Positions 8,762-19,555 are shown, numbered from the stretch's first letter. The stretch is DNA of 64,000 bases from an uncultured Bacteroidota bacterium (GCA_902587125.1 CACIJW010000001.1:139566-203565), one strand, 5' to 3'. Made by a program: numbers and translations. The notes: generated by a model not told the origin, from the sequence alone.

Positions 8762-9941
8762 ACAAATTCTTCTCATAGTTGTCTAACAACTTTTCAACTG
8801 GATTTTCTAAATACTCTTTTATGTTATACAAAAATCCAACTGATTCTTTACCATCAATAATTCTATGATCATATGAAAGTGCTACATACATAATTGGTCT
8901 TATAGTAATTTCACCATCTACAACAACTGGTCTTTCAACAATATTATGCATACCCAGTATTGCTGACTGAGGTGGGTTGATTATCGGAGTTGACAGCATA
9001 GAACCAAAAACACCTCCGTTAGTGATTGTAAAAGTACCTCCTTGCATTTCTTCGATTGAAAGTTTATTGTCTCTAGCTTTAACGGCTAATCTCTTTATAT
9101 TTAATTCAACTTGAGAAAAAGTCATTTTTTCTGCATTTCTAAGAACAGGAACCATTAGGCCTTTGGGAGCACTTACTGCAATTCCTAAATCTACGTACTT
9201 ATAACTTATAATTTTATCACCATCAATTAATGAGTTTACATGTGGGAATTCATTTGCGGCTTTAGTTACAGCTTTAGCAAAAAAAGACATAAAACCTAAA
9301 CCTACTTCAAATTTTTCTTTAAAGTCCTCTTTATATTTTGACCTTAAAGTCATTACACTACTCATATCAACTTCGTTGAAGGTTGTTAACATAGCAGTTT
9401 CGTTCTTAACTTTTACTAATCTACTAGAAATTTTTTTTCTAAGCGAGGATAATTTTTTAGTCTCAAATCCACGATCTCCACTTTGAGATATTGATGATAA
9501 ATTATCGATTATATCTTGTTTTTTAATTTTTTTCTCATCTTTATCTGAAACACTAAGATTCTCTACAGTGGCAATTGAATTAGCCAGTGGTGTTAGATTT
9601 TTTTTCTTTTCATTTTCTAACTTATTCATTTTTTCAACTTCTATTCCGTGGTCATTATTTTTTTCTGAAATACTCACATTTTTTTTCTCTTTCTTTTTTA
9701 CAGAAGTATCAATAGTACATACAACCTGTCCTACATTTACAATGTCTCCTTCATCAACAAGAATATTGATTACTCCACTCTCTTCTGCTGGTAGTTCTAA
9801 AGTTGCTTTATCAGAATCTACTTCGGCTATTGATTGATCTTTTTCAACATAATCACCGCTTGAAACAAGCCATTCTATCAATTCAACTTCAGAAATAGAT
9901 TCACCCGGACTTGGAACTTTCATATTTAGTAGTTTACTCAT
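8754..9941 (-). CDS. odhB: 2-oxoglutarate dehydrogenase E2, dihydrolipoamide succinyltransferase
   Basis: 395-residue E2 component of the 2-oxoglutarate dehydrogenase complex. The N-terminal lipoyl domain carries the lipoylated Lys45 in [10 protein letters not shown] Lys/Glu-rich linker follows, and the C-terminal catalytic domain has the HRIIDG active-site motif and [10 protein letters not shown]. Between them the E3-binding domain is degenerate: only TPLA at its start and a KKQDI helix are recognisable, and the GTG loop is missing. The start chosen is ATG at 9941 rather than TTG at 9947. It overlaps the end of odhA by 8 bases. Confidence 0.93.
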   Translation of the reverse strand: MSKLLNMKVPSPGESISEVELIEWLVSSGDYVEKDQSIAEVDSDKATLELPAEESGVINILVDEGDIVNVGQVVCTIDTSVKKKEKKNVSISEKNNDHGIEVEKMNKLENEKKKNLTPLANSIATVENLSVSDKDEKKIKKQDIIDNLSSISQSGDRGFETKKLSSLRKKISSRLVKVKNETAMLTTFNEVDMSSVMTLRSKYKEDFKEKFEVGLGFMSFFAKAVTKAANEFPHVNSLIDGDKIISYKYVDLGIAVSAPKGLMVPVLRNAEKMTFSQVELNIKRLAVKARDNKLSIEEMQGGTFTITNGGVFGSMLSTPIINPPQSAILGMHNIVERPVVVDGEITIRPIMYVALSYDHRIIDGKESVGFLYNIKEYLENPVEKLLDNYEKNLFN

Positions 9942-12630
9942 TTTCAAAAACTTTATTTAATAAATTTTCTTGCTTTTGTAAAAAATCTTGACTTGATCCA
10001 CTAGCAGTAGCAGCACTGACAGGTCTAGAAATTAACTGTATATTATATTTTACTAAGTTACTTAAAATATAGGTCCATGGCCCCATATTTTCAGGCTCTT
10101 CCTGAACCCAGATAATTTTTTTAGGATTATATTTATTGATGATTTTTTTAATTTTACTAAAATCCAAAGGATATAGTTGCTCTAGCCTAACAATTGCATA
10201 GTTGGTAGATTGAATATCTTCTCTTTTCTTTTTTAAATCGTAAAATATTTTTCCAGAGCAGAGCACTAAGTTATCTATATTAGTTGCAGGAATATTATCA
10301 TCAATAATTGTTTGAAATGAAGCTGATGTAAAATCTTTAATTTTTGATTTGCAGCTCGGATGTCTCAATAAACTTTTTGGAGTAAAAACAATCAATGGCT
10401 TTCGATAGCTTCTTATCATTTGTCTTCTGAGCAAATGAAAAAAATTTGCAGGGGTTGTACAGTTTACTACCTCCATATTATATTGACCACATAACTGAAG
10501 ATATCTTTCAATTCGAGCCGAAGAATGTTCAGCTCCTTGACCCTCATATCCATGTGGAAGCAATACAACTAGACCGCTGTTCAACCTCCACTTATCTTCA
10601 GCACTTGAAACAAATTGATCAAAAATAATTTGAGCCCCATTACCAAAATCTCCAAACTGAGCTTCCCAAATTACCAAGCTTTTTGGCATACTAATTGAAT
10701 AACCATATTCAAAGCCTAAAACTCCATATTCAGATAAGTGAGAATTATATATTTCAAAATTAGCTTCTTTAGAAATGTTATTAAGTGGAGAGATTGTTTC
10801 TGTTGAGTCTTCATAAGTTAATATTGCGTGTCTGTGCGAAAATGTACCTCTTTCTACATCCTGACCAGAAATCCTAATATTATACCCATCACTCAATATA
10901 CCTGCATATGCAAGCAACTCACCCATCGACCAGTCCAATGAATCATTTTCAAGCATCTTTTTTCTATCGTTCAATAGCTTAATTGTTTTTTTAAATAGCT
11001 TATCTTTTTCTTTGAATTCGTATAGAAATTTTGCGAGACTTTTAAGTTTAGTTTCACTTAATGAAGTTTTAACATTTTCAAAACAATCCTTTAACTGCTG
11101 AAATCCTTTCCATTCTTCTTCCATAAATGGAGTAATAACTGCTCTACTAACTTTCTTTGATTCGTCAAATCTCGTTTCTAGCATTGATTTAAACTCCTCT
11201 TTTATTTCAATTGGCAAATTAGAATCCATTAAATTTTCATTCAATAATTTTTTTACGTAGATTTCCTTTGCGTTGGGGTGTTTCGAAATAATTTTATATA
11301 GTAATGGTTGAGTAAATCTTGGCTCATCTCCTTCATTATGACCATATTTCCTATAGCACAATAAATCAATAAATACATCTTTATTAAATTTTTGTCTATA
11401 CTCAATAGCTATTTCTAAAGTGTGAACTACTGCTTCAACATCATCTCCATTTACATGAAAAACTGGGGATAGTGTAACTTTTCCTACATCTGTGCAATAT
11501 GTACTTGATCTAGCATCAATATAATTTGTAGTAAACCCTACCTGATTATTAATAACAATATGTACTGTACCACCTGTTTTAAACCCCTTAAGGTTTGCCA
11601 TTTGTATGACCTCATAAACTACACCCTGACCCGCTAAAGCTGCATCTCCATGAATTAAAATTGGAACAGTGTTGCTTTCGTTTCCAAAGTATACATTATC
11701 TATTTTTGCTCTAGTTATTCCTTCAACTACAGGGTCTACTGCTTCAAGATGTGATGGGTTAGGACAAAGACTTAATTTCACTTTTTTTCCATTGTCACAT
11801 TTCTGAACTGAAGTAAAACCTAAATGATATTTTACATCACCAGCTATTGTGTCATCTTCGTATTTATTTCCTTCAAACTCAGAAAAAATTTCTTTGTAAG
11901 TTTTATTAAATATGTTGGCGAGTACATTAAGTCTACCTCTATGAGCCATTCCCATAATAAACTCTTTAACTCCAATGCTTGAACCATGCTCAATTAACGA
12001 ATCAAGTGCAGGTATTAAAGATTCTGCACCCTCCAGAGAAAATCTTTTTTGGCCTACAAATTTTTTATGTAAGAAGGCTTCAAAAGAAACAGCCTGATTT
12101 AGTTTATTTAAAATATGAATCTTTTTGCTAGACGAAAAAGATGGATTATTGTCATTAACATGTAATCTTTTTTTGAACCAGTTTACTTCAATTGGATTTC
12201 TAATATAAGTAAACTCAACTCCAATTGACTGACAATATACCTTTTCAAGATGTTGAATTATTTGCTTTAATTTTGCCGCACCAATACCGATTTCATTTCC
12301 CGCCTGGAAAGTGATTTCTAGATCAGTATCAATTAATTGAAAATTTCTAAAATCAAGATTTGGAGAATATTTTCTTCTCTCTCTAACTGGATTGGTTTTA
12401 GTAAATAAATGCCCTCTTTTTCTGTATGCCTCAATTAGATCAATCACTTTAAACTCTTTGCGTAGAGCGCTTGGAATATCATCTTCATTATATACTTCTT
12501 TTGCAAAGTTATAACCCTGAAAAAAATCTCTCCACTGCTTATGCACACTTGAACTATCTTTTAGATAATCCTCGTACATTTTTTCTATTAATGAAGTATG
12601 TGAAGAACCAAGAAAGGGGAATTTGTCCAT
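9934..12630 (-). CDS. odhA: 2-oxoglutarate dehydrogenase E1 component
   Basis: 898-residue thiamine-diphosphate-dependent E1 that decarboxylates 2-oxoglutarate in the TCA cycle. Visible features are the short N-terminal segment [40 protein letters not shown], the GDEPRFTQP segment and the C-terminal transketolase-like domain with [16 protein letters not shown]. Length is close to the E. coli enzyme (933). It is the first gene of an odhA-odhB pair with its own -7 box 15 bases upstream. Confidence 0.96.
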   Translation of the reverse strand: MDKFPFLGSSHTSLIEKMYEDYLKDSSSVHKQWRDFFQGYNFAKEVYNEDDIPSALRKEFKVIDLIEAYRKRGHLFTKTNPVRERRKYSPNLDFRNFQLIDTDLEITFQAGNEIGIGAAKLKQIIQHLEKVYCQSIGVEFTYIRNPIEVNWFKKRLHVNDNNPSFSSSKKIHILNKLNQAVSFEAFLHKKFVGQKRFSLEGAESLIPALDSLIEHGSSIGVKEFIMGMAHRGRLNVLANIFNKTYKEIFSEFEGNKYEDDTIAGDVKYHLGFTSVQKCDNGKKVKLSLCPNPSHLEAVDPVVEGITRAKIDNVYFGNESNTVPILIHGDAALAGQGVVYEVIQMANLKGFKTGGTVHIVINNQVGFTTNYIDARSSTYCTDVGKVTLSPVFHVNGDDVEAVVHTLEIAIEYRQKFNKDVFIDLLCYRKYGHNEGDEPRFTQPLLYKIISKHPNAKEIYVKKLLNENLMDSNLPIEIKEEFKSMLETRFDESKKVSRAVITPFMEEEWKGFQQLKDCFENVKTSLSETKLKSLAKFLYEFKEKDKLFKKTIKLLNDRKKMLENDSLDWSMGELLAYAGILSDGYNIRISGQDVERGTFSHRHAILTYEDSTETISPLNNISKEANFEIYNSHLSEYGVLGFEYGYSISMPKSLVIWEAQFGDFGNGAQIIFDQFVSSAEDKWRLNSGLVVLLPHGYEGQGAEHSSARIERYLQLCGQYNMEVVNCTTPANFFHLLRRQMIRSYRKPLIVFTPKSLLRHPSCKSKIKDFTSASFQTIIDDNIPATNIDNLVLCSGKIFYDLKKKREDIQSTNYAIVRLEQLYPLDFSKIKKIINKYNPKKIIWVQEEPENMGPWTYILSNLVKYNIQLISRPVSAATASGSSQDFLQKQENLLNKVFENE

Positions 12631-12645
12631 AGTCTAAATATCTAG

Positions 12646-12653
12646 CAAAATTA
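12646..12653 (-). promoter_or_regulatory. Putative -7 box (TAATTTTG, minus strand) of odhAB
   Basis: Perfect TAnnTTTG on the minus strand, 15 bases before the odhA ATG, in the 46-base gap after the prenyl synthase gene. Confidence 0.5.
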
Positions 12654-12676
12654 TTTAATTTTAGCCATACATGGTC

Positions 12677-13639
12677 CTAATTTTTCCTTTTAAATAATAA
12701 TTCTGAATAATTTTTTAGCTTATCATAAGGCACACTAACTTTTTTGATATTACTACTAGCTAGCTCATAGTAGCTCTCACTTAATTGATTACAATATTCA
12801 TCAACGCCATATTTTTTAAAAATCTGTGTGACTAACTGAACATCCTCATTATTTAATATTGATTTTTTACTATATATTTTTTCCAAAAAAATCCGATCTT
12901 CATCGCTAGATTTTTGCATGGCGTTGATAAAAAGTACAGTTTTTTTCTTTGACTTTATGTCTGAACCTATTATTTTACCAAAGTTGTCAGATTTACCAAA
13001 AGTATCTAAATAATCATCTCTTAACTGAAAAGCTATTCCAATATTTAAACCAAAATTGTAAAGAGAATCAATATCATTATTTGAAGCGCCAGATAAAATT
13101 GCGGCAACTTTTAAAGAGGCTGCAAACAAAACAGCTGTTTTAAGCTCTATCATCAACAAATAATTGTCAATAGTTACATCATTTTTTGTTTCAAAGTCCA
13201 TATCCATTTGCTGTCCTTCACAAACTTTTAATGCAATTTCGTTGAAGAAATTAATAATATCATCTTTTTTTTCTGAACTTATCTTGTTTAAAAACTGGTA
13301 AGATTTTATTAATAATGCATCGCCTGAAAGAATTGCAATATTATTGTTCCATTTTTTATTGATGGTATCTTTTCCTCTTCTATATTTTGAATCATCCATT
13401 ATATCATCATGAGCTAAAGTAAAATTATGGAAGATTTCAATTGCTAGCGAGGCATTAATGATATCAGCACTGATTTCTTTAAATAATGAAAAAGTAATTA
13501 AGCTCGCTATTGGCCTTACTCTTTTGCCACCAATACTTATTAAATACTCAATTGGCTCATAAAGATTTTTGGGAGATGTAGGGAATTTAATTGCTGATAA
13601 ATGTTTATTTACCAGACTTTCATAATTAATCAAGTCCAT
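12677..13639 (-). CDS. Polyprenyl synthetase (trans-prenyltransferase)
   Basis: 320-residue all-trans prenyl diphosphate synthase. The first aspartate-rich motif is DDIMD (Asp78, Asp79, Asp82) and the second is FQLRDDYLD in the last third; the IGGKRVRP motif near residue 37 binds the homoallylic substrate. Chain length cannot be fixed from sequence by eye; an octaprenyl-type synthase for menaquinone is the usual role in this phylum. It lies 10 bases after rfbA and is probably co-transcribed with it. Confidence 0.92.
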   Translation of the reverse strand: MDLINYESLVNKHLSAIKFPTSPKNLYEPIEYLISIGGKRVRPIASLITFSLFKEISADIINASLAIEIFHNFTLAHDDIMDDSKYRRGKDTINKKWNNNIAILSGDALLIKSYQFLNKISSEKKDDIINFFNEIALKVCEGQQMDMDFETKNDVTIDNYLLMIELKTAVLFAASLKVAAILSGASNNDIDSLYNFGLNIGIAFQLRDDYLDTFGKSDNFGKIIGSDIKSKKKTVLFINAMQKSSDEDRIFLEKIYSKKSILNNEDVQLVTQIFKKYGVDEYCNQLSESYYELASSNIKKVSVPYDKLKNYSELLFKRKN

Positions 13640-13649
13640 AATAATTTAC

Positions 13650-14498
13650 TTATATTGATAAGAGATATTTACCGTAACCGCTGTTGACAAGTTCTTTAGC
13701 TAATTCATGTAATTGACTTTTATCAATTAAACCCATTCTATATGATGCCTCCTCAATACATCCTATTTTTCTACCCTGTCTCTCTTCAATAACTTGAACA
13801 TAATTATTAGCTTGCATCAAGGAATCAAACGTACCAGTGTCTAGCCAAACTGTACCTCTACCCAAAAGCTTTACTTTTAATCTTTTATTTTCTAAATAGT
13901 ACTTATTAACATCAGTAATTTCATATTCACCTCTTTTCGATGGCTTTAAATTTTTTGCGACTTCCAAAACACTGTTATCATAAAAGTATAATCCAGGTAC
14001 TGCATAATTTGATTTTGGGTTTTTAGGCTTTTCCTCAATTGAAATAACATTTTTATCATTATCAAATTCCACAACACCATATCTTTGTGGATCATTAACA
14101 TGATAACCGAAGACTATACTACCCTCTACATTTTGACAGTCTCTTAAATTATTTATTTTCATTTGAAAAATATTATCTCCTAGTATCAAACAAACTTTAT
14201 CTTGACCAATAAAATCTTCAGCGATTATAAATGCTTGTGCAAGGCCGTTGGGTACCTCTTGAACTAGATAAGTGAATTTACATCCATATTTTTGACCATT
14301 ACCCAACAATGCTTCGAAGGCTGGCAGATCTTTAGGTGTTGAAATAATAGCAATTTCATTGATACCTGAATATATTAATGTAGTTAGCGGGTAATATATC
14401 ATTGGTTTGTCATAAACAGGAACAAGTTGTTTACTAATAGATTTTGTTATTGGGTAAAGCCTAGTTCCTGATCCTCCGGCAAGAATTATTCCTTTCAT
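13650..14498 (-). CDS. rfbA: Glucose-1-phosphate thymidylyltransferase
   Basis: 282-residue nucleotidyltransferase making dTDP-glucose, the first step to dTDP-rhamnose and other deoxysugars for surface polysaccharides. The N-terminus GGSGTRLYPITKSISKQLVPVYDKPMIYY (read in two parts: GGSGTRLYPIT and KQLVPVYDKPM) and GDNIFQ, EKP and WLDTGT motifs are diagnostic. The rest of the pathway (rfbB, C, D) is not in the window. It lies 5 bases downstream of frr, an unusual attachment to a translation operon. Confidence 0.94.
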   Translation of the reverse strand: MKGIILAGGSGTRLYPITKSISKQLVPVYDKPMIYYPLTTLIYSGINEIAIISTPKDLPAFEALLGNGQKYGCKFTYLVQEVPNGLAQAFIIAEDFIGQDKVCLILGDNIFQMKINNLRDCQNVEGSIVFGYHVNDPQRYGVVEFDNDKNVISIEEKPKNPKSNYAVPGLYFYDNSVLEVAKNLKPSKRGEYEITDVNKYYLENKRLKVKLLGRGTVWLDTGTFDSLMQANNYVQVIEERQGRKIGCIEEASYRMGLIDKSQLHELAKELVNSGYGKYLLSI

Positions 14499-14503
14499 GT
14501 TAG

Positions 14504-15067
14504 TTAAACTTTCATAATATCTGACTCCTTAGATTTAAAAATTTCATCAATTTTTACAACAAATGAATCAGTTAGTTTTTGAACACTATTCTCTGCATCT
14601 CTTAACAAATCCTCTGACAAACCACTCTTGGAAAGTAATTTCATCTCATCATTAGCTTTTTGACGAATACTTCTGATTGATACTTTAGAATTTTCAATCT
14701 CTGATTTTACTTGCTTTACAAGTTCTCTTCTTCTTTCCTCAGTTAATGGAGGAACATTTATTATGACCCTTTCCCCATTATTCGAAGGGTTAAAGCCTAA
14801 ATTAGATTCAATGATTGCTTGCTCAATATCATTAATCAATCCTTTATCAAAAGGCTGAATTGAAATAGTTTGTGAATCAGGAGTTGTGATATTAGATGCT
14901 TGAGATAATGGAGTACTAACTCCATAGTAGTCTATAATTACAGTTCTTAGCATTTGAGGACTAGCCTTGCCAGCTCTAATTTTAGACAATACATTGTCCA
15001 AGTGAGTTATAGTTTCTTTCATTTGCTCTTCAGCAATTTCGAGATTGAGATCGACCTCTTCAATCAT
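14504..15067 (-). CDS. frr: Ribosome recycling factor
   Basis: 187 residues, full length for RRF. It splits post-termination ribosomes together with EF-G. The LSKIRAGKASP motif near the N-terminus and the C-terminal helix with VRSIRQKAND-like sequence (here SIRSIRQKANDE) are clear. It follows pyrH by 15 bases in the conserved rpsB-tsf-pyrH-frr order. Confidence 0.96.
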   Translation of the reverse strand: MIEEVDLNLEIAEEQMKETITHLDNVLSKIRAGKASPQMLRTVIIDYYGVSTPLSQASNITTPDSQTISIQPFDKGLINDIEQAIIESNLGFNPSNNGERVIINVPPLTEERRRELVKQVKSEIENSKVSIRSIRQKANDEMKLLSKSGLSEDLLRDAENSVQKLTDSFVVKIDEIFKSKESDIMKV

Positions 15068-15082
15068 ACTTTTTATTGCAAT

Positions 15083-15790
15083 TTATGAAAAATTAACTTC
15101 AGTACCTACTTTTTTTCCTTGGCAAATATGAAGAAGATTGTTTTCTTTGTTCATGTTGAATACACAGAGTGGTAATTTATTTTCTTTGCACAAAGTAATG
15201 GCAGTCATATCCATTACATCCAGCTTTTTGTCATAAATTTCTTCAAAAGTAATATTATCAAATTTTATTGCTGAGGGATTTTTTTCAGGATCAGAATCAT
15301 ATATCCCATCTACTCTGGTTCCTTTAATTATTACATCAGCCTCTATTTCAATAGCTCTTAGTGTTGCTGCTGTATCAGTAGTAAAATAAGGGTTACCTGT
15401 ACCACCTCCAAAAATTACAATTCTTGATTTTTCTAAATGTCTAATTGCCTTTCTTCTTATGAAAGGTTCTGCTATTTGCTCCATTCTAATAGCAGTTAAC
15501 ATTCTTGTTTGCAAACCTTCTTTCTCAAGAGCAGATTGTAATGCAATTCCGTTTATGATTGTTGCAAGCATTCCCATATAATCACCTTGAACTCTATCAA
15601 AACCAGCACTCTTTGATTTATCGCCTCGATAGATATTACCTCCTCCTATAACTATAGCTATCTGAATTTCTTTAGATATTAACTTAATTTGTTTAGAATA
15701 AAATGAAAGCATGTTGTAGTCAATACCATAGTTTTCATTTCCCATTAGTGATTCGCCGCTTAATTTTAAAAGAATTCTTTTGTACTTCAT
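15083..15790 (-). CDS. pyrH: Uridylate kinase
   Basis: 235-residue hexameric UMP kinase (UMP to UDP). N-terminal [11 protein letters not shown], the glycine-rich [10 protein letters not shown] loop, and [18 protein letters not shown] near the nucleotide site are all present. It sits between tsf (15 bases upstream) and frr. Confidence 0.97.
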   Translation of the reverse strand: MKYKRILLKLSGESLMGNENYGIDYNMLSFYSKQIKLISKEIQIAIVIGGGNIYRGDKSKSAGFDRVQGDYMGMLATIINGIALQSALEKEGLQTRMLTAIRMEQIAEPFIRRKAIRHLEKSRIVIFGGGTGNPYFTTDTAATLRAIEIEADVIIKGTRVDGIYDSDPEKNPSAIKFDNITFEEIYDKKLDVMDMTAITLCKENKLPLCVFNMNKENNLLHICQGKKVGTEVNFS

Positions 15791-15805
15791 ATTTAAATAT
15801 GATCT

Positions 15806-16630
15806 TTAAGATAGTCCAACTCTTTCAAATGATATCACTTTAGCATTCTCAGAATTTGATGCAATGTACTTACTAACAGACATTTTTGAGTCTTTGATAA
15901 AAGCTTGGCTTAGCAAGGTATTCTCTTTAAAGAATTTATTCAGTCTACCTAATGCAATTTTATCAAGCATATTTTCAGGCTTACCCTCTTGCTTAGCTAA
16001 ATCTTTCCCAATTTCAATTTCTTTATTAATTGTTTCTTCTGAAACCGAATCTTTGTCTATAGCGATAGGATTCATAGCAGCAATTTGCATCGCAATATCT
16101 TTTGCAATATTTTCATCAAGCTTTTTGTCAAAACCAACCATTGAAGCTAATCTCGATCCTGCATGTATATAGCATGAAACAAATTCTGCTTTAATTGATT
16201 TCAAACTTAATTCAAGCTTTTCACCAATGATACCTGTTTGTTCTATGATATTATCTTCAACAGATTTTCCATTTGTAAATTCTAAAGAATTAAGTCCTTC
16301 TAAAGTAGTTGTTTCATTTTTTATTGCTAGCTCTAATATACTGTTAGCGAGTTTAATAAAATCTTCATTTTTTGCAACAAAATCAGTTTCACAATTTAAT
16401 GATACTATAATACCAATATTTTTACTAGAGTTAACAGCAGATATAACAACACCTTCTGATGCGCTTCTATCTGCTCTTTTAGCAGCAATTTTTTGTCCTT
16501 TTTTTCTAAGTATATCGATTGCTTTTTCAAAATCTCCGTTCGACTCTACTAGAGCATTTTTACAGTCCATCATTCCAGCTCCTGTCTGCTTTCTTAACTT
16601 GTTGACTTCAGAGGCAGTTATTTTACTCAT
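15806..16630 (-). CDS. tsf: Translation elongation factor Ts
   Basis: 274-residue EF-Tu nucleotide exchange factor. An N-terminal UBA-like domain with the signature KLRKQTGAGMMDCKNAL is followed by the dimerisation/core domain with NCETDFVAKN, the segment that inserts into EF-Tu. It is 3 bases after the rpsB stop, as usual. Long reading frames on the opposite strand here are shadows of its Ala/Ser/Lys-rich codons. Confidence 0.97.
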   Translation of the reverse strand: MSKITASEVNKLRKQTGAGMMDCKNALVESNGDFEKAIDILRKKGQKIAAKRADRSASEGVVISAVNSSKNIGIIVSLNCETDFVAKNEDFIKLANSILELAIKNETTTLEGLNSLEFTNGKSVEDNIIEQTGIIGEKLELSLKSIKAEFVSCYIHAGSRLASMVGFDKKLDENIAKDIAMQIAAMNPIAIDKDSVSEETINKEIEIGKDLAKQEGKPENMLDKIALGRLNKFFKENTLLSQAFIKDSKMSVSKYIASNSENAKVISFERVGLS

Positions 16631-16633
16631 AGG

Positions 16634-17386
16634 TTAATTGTCTTTATTTAGTATTTCTTTTGCTTTTTCTTGCTTAATTTTTGCATTTTCTTCAATAGTT
16701 TTTGATCTTTCACTTAAGCCTTCAGCTATGGCTTCAGAAATTATTTGCATTATTTTTGAAATAGATTTTGTAGAATCATCATTAGCAGGAATTGGAAAAT
16801 CAACGAGCTTAGGATTTGTGTTTGTGTCTACCATAGCATATGAGCGCATTCCCAACTTATTTGCTTCTGCAATCGCAATATGCTCTTTGTTTATATCGAC
16901 AACGAAAATAGCTTCAGGAATTCTGTTCATATTTTCTATTGATCCAAAATTAAGCTCTAACTTTTCTCTAGTTCTCTCAATCTGCAATTTTTCTCTCTTG
17001 GAAAGTGTGTCGAATGTTCCATCCTCCTTCATAGTATCAATGGAATTCATCTTTTTTATAGATTTTCTAATAGTGGAAAAATTGGTTAATAAACCGCCTG
17101 GCCATCTTTCTGTGATGTACGGCATATTTAATGATTTTGCTGATTCTGCAACAATTGTTTTTGCTTGCTTCTTAGTAGCTACAAATAATATTTTTTTTCC
17201 AGATTTTGCAATCTGCTTAAGCGATCTACAAGCCTCATCCAATTTTGATATTGTTTTGTTGAGATCGATGATGTGAATCTTATTTTTTTCCATAAATACA
17301 TATGGTGACATTTTCGGATTCCACTTTTTTTTCAGATGTCCAAAATGAACACCGGCTTCTAATAGTTCTTTGAAATTTGTTTTCAT
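16634..17386 (-). CDS. rpsB: 30S ribosomal protein S2
   Basis: 250-residue S2 with the N-terminal LLEAGVHFGH, RWPGGLLTNF and VVDINKEHIAIAEA segments, ending in a Lys/Glu-rich tail. It opens the rpsB-tsf-pyrH-frr operon. The 75-base leader to rpsI contains a near match to the -7 element but with a 3-base spacer, so I do not call a promoter. Confidence 0.98.
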   Translation of the reverse strand: MKTNFKELLEAGVHFGHLKKKWNPKMSPYVFMEKNKIHIIDLNKTISKLDEACRSLKQIAKSGKKILFVATKKQAKTIVAESAKSLNMPYITERWPGGLLTNFSTIRKSIKKMNSIDTMKEDGTFDTLSKREKLQIERTREKLELNFGSIENMNRIPEAIFVVDINKEHIAIAEANKLGMRSYAMVDTNTNPKLVDFPIPANDDSTKSISKIMQIISEAIAEGLSERSKTIEENAKIKQEKAKEILNKDN

Positions 17387-17461
17387 GTTTACTTTCTTTT
17401 AATTTACAACTTGTAGATATTAATTAATTCTACCAGTTTAGATTCTAAACAAAATATAATT

Positions 17462-17848
17462 TTATCTTTTAACCCATTGAAATTTCTTTCTTGCTTTCTT
17501 TTGTCCGGGTTTTTTTCTTTCAACAACTCTTGAATCTCTTGTCAATAACCCCTCTTTTTTTAATAATGGGCGATATTCTTCATTAACTTCGCATAAAGCT
17601 CTAGAAACAGCTAATTTAATAGCATCAGCTTGACCCGTATTTCCACCACCAGAAACATTAACAGACAAATCGAATTTACCAATTGTCTCTGTAATAATAA
17701 ATGGAAGATTGATTTTTGACTTTAAACCATCAGTTGAGAAGTAATTATTCAAATCTATGTTGTTTATTTTAACATCTCCACTTCCCTTTGAAAGATATAT
17801 TCTAGCAATCGATGCCTTTCTACGTCCTATTTTATGAATTTTCTCCAT
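17462..17848 (-). CDS. rpsI: 30S ribosomal protein S9
   Basis: 128-residue S9 with IGRRKASIARIYL at the N-terminus, GGGNTGQADAIKLAVSRAL in the middle and the basic C-terminal tail ending KKFQWVKR that reaches the P-site tRNA. It follows rplM with no gap. Confidence 0.98.
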   Translation of the reverse strand: MEKIHKIGRRKASIARIYLSKGSGDVKINNIDLNNYFSTDGLKSKINLPFIITETIGKFDLSVNVSGGGNTGQADAIKLAVSRALCEVNEEYRPLLKKEGLLTRDSRVVERKKPGQKKARKKFQWVKR

Positions 17849-18304
17849 TTACTTTAAATTTTTTAAATTTAATAATTCAGGCTTCTGAGCGTTTTGATTA
17901 TGTTCTTCTGAAGAATATATGTAGCAATTCTTTAGTATTGCTCTTCCGAGCTTATTTTTTGGAAGCATTCCCTTAATTGCATGCCTAACAACAGAAGTTC
18001 CATCTTTTTCAAGCATCTCAGTTGGAGTTATTTTCTTTTGACCACCAGGGTAACCAGTGTAAGAAAATATTTCTCTGTTAGTCATCTTATTACCAGTCAT
18101 TTTAAACTTGTTAGCGTTTATTATTACAACATTGTCTCCGCAATCAGCATGAGGTGTGAAGTTTGTTTTATACTTTCCTCTTAACACTTTTGCTATTTTG
18201 GAAGCAGCTCTACCTAAAACCTCACCATCAAGATCAACTAAATACCACTTTTTTTTGGCATTCTCTTTGTTTGCTGAAAGCGTCTTGTAGCTTAATGTAT
18301 TCAT
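17849..18304 (-). CDS. rplM: 50S ribosomal protein L13
   Basis: 151-residue L13 with WYLVDLDGEVLGRAAS near the N-terminus, GDNVVIINA and the AIKGMLPKNKLGR motif. It is the first gene of the rplM-rpsI pair, directly joined to rpsI. Confidence 0.98.
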   Translation of the reverse strand: MNTLSYKTLSANKENAKKKWYLVDLDGEVLGRAASKIAKVLRGKYKTNFTPHADCGDNVVIINANKFKMTGNKMTNREIFSYTGYPGGQKKITPTEMLEKDGTSVVRHAIKGMLPKNKLGRAILKNCYIYSSEEHNQNAQKPELLNLKNLK

Positions 18305-18326
18305 TATTCCTATTTGTTAAGGATGG

Positions 18327-18334
18327 CAAAAGTA
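18327..18334 (-). promoter_or_regulatory. Putative -7 box (TACTTTTG, minus strand) of rplM-rpsI
   Basis: Perfect TAnnTTTG on the minus strand, 22 bases before the rplM ATG and inside the 58-base gap to kbl. Confidence 0.55.
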
Positions 18335-18362
18335 CAATTTTTTATCTTCTCTGAAAAATATA

Positions 18363-19553
18363 TTATATTATATTTAATTCTTTGCCAATCTTGTTAAAAA
18401 TATTTAATGCCTTATCAATTTGACTGATAGAATGAGATGCAGATATTTGTACTCTTATTCTTGCTTCACCTCTTGGAACAACTGGAAAAAAAAAGCCAAC
18501 GACGTAAACTCCTTCCTCAAGTAATCTATTAGACATTTTTTGTGATAGTTTAGCATCATATAACATAATGGGTACAATTGGATGAGTTCCAGATTTTATG
18601 TCAAAACCCATTTCACTTATCTTAGTTCTAAAATAATTTGTATTTGTTTCAAGTTTATCTCTGTAGCTAGTGGTCTCTTCAATTATATTAAGTACTTCAA
18701 TGGAGGCTCCAACAATTGATGGAGCTAATGAGTTAGAAAACAAGTACGGTCTAGATTTTTGCCTTAGTACATCTATAATTTCTTTTTTACCAGAGGTAAA
18801 ACCTCCCATTGCTCCTCCCAATGCCTTACCAAGTGTAGAAGTAATTATATCTACTCTACCAACAACACCGCAATGCTCATGTGTTCCTCGTCCAGTTTTT
18901 CCAAGAAATCCTGTTGAGTGACAATCATCGACCATTACCAATGCATTGTATTTTTCTGCTAAATCACAAATTTGGTCTAGCTTAGCTATGTAGCCATCCA
19001 TTGAAAATACTCCATCTGTAACTATAACTCTATTTCTTTGTGATTGTGAATCTATTAGTTTTGACTCTAAATCTGTCATGTCATTATTTTGATATCGATA
19101 TCGAACAGCTTTACAGAGCCTAATGCCATCAATAATTGAAGCGTGGTTTAAAGAATCTGAGATTATAGCATCTTCTTTGTCAAATAATGGTTCAAAAAAA
19201 CCTCCATTTGCATCAAAAGCAGCGGCATATAAAATCGTATCCTCAGTCGATAAAAAATTTGAGAGTCTGTTCTCAAGTTCTTTGTGTATTGTCTGAGTTC
19301 CGCAAATAAATCTTACAGAAGACATTCCATAACCGAACTTATCTAATGTTCTTTTCGCAGCACTCACTACTCTATTATCGGATGATAGTCCTAAGTAGTT
19401 ATTTGCGCAAAAATTAAGAACTTCAGAACTGTCCTCAACTTTTATATTAGACCCTTGCTCTTCAAGAATAATCCTTTCTTTTTTAAATAAGCCTAAACTT
19501 TTTGTGCTATTTAGATCTAAGTTTAATTTTTCCAGAAAATCTTTAGTAATCAT
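18363..19553 (-). CDS. kbl: Glycine C-acetyltransferase (2-amino-3-ketobutyrate CoA ligase)
   Basis: 396-residue PLP enzyme of the alpha-oxoamine synthase family. NFCANNYLGLS opens the fold, VDDCHSTGFLG holds the PLP-contacting Asp/His, and STLGKALGGAMGG contains the Schiff-base Lys243. Kbl cleaves 2-amino-3-oxobutyrate with CoA to glycine and acetyl-CoA. No threonine dehydrogenase is adjacent, so another family member (for example KbL-like serine palmitoyltransferase) cannot be fully excluded, but length and motifs fit Kbl best. It begins 2 bases after the gdhA stop. Confidence 0.9.
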   Translation of the reverse strand: MITKDFLEKLNLDLNSTKSLGLFKKERIILEEQGSNIKVEDSSEVLNFCANNYLGLSSDNRVVSAAKRTLDKFGYGMSSVRFICGTQTIHKELENRLSNFLSTEDTILYAAAFDANGGFFEPLFDKEDAIISDSLNHASIIDGIRLCKAVRYRYQNNDMTDLESKLIDSQSQRNRVIVTDGVFSMDGYIAKLDQICDLAEKYNALVMVDDCHSTGFLGKTGRGTHEHCGVVGRVDIITSTLGKALGGAMGGFTSGKKEIIDVLRQKSRPYLFSNSLAPSIVGASIEVLNIIEETTSYRDKLETNTNYFRTKISEMGFDIKSGTHPIVPIMLYDAKLSQKMSNRLLEEGVYVVGFFFPVVPRGEARIRVQISASHSISQIDKALNIFNKIGKELNII

Positions 19554-19555
19554 TA

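Noticed and set aside
16638-17276. Long plus-strand reading frames with hydrophobic products opposite rpsB and tsf
   Set aside because: They are mirror frames of conserved ribosomal and elongation-factor genes and have no homologue-like motifs.
17387-17461. Small hairpin and near -7 box in the rpsB leader
   Set aside because: Stem is 5 bp with an imperfect extension and the box has a 3-base spacer.
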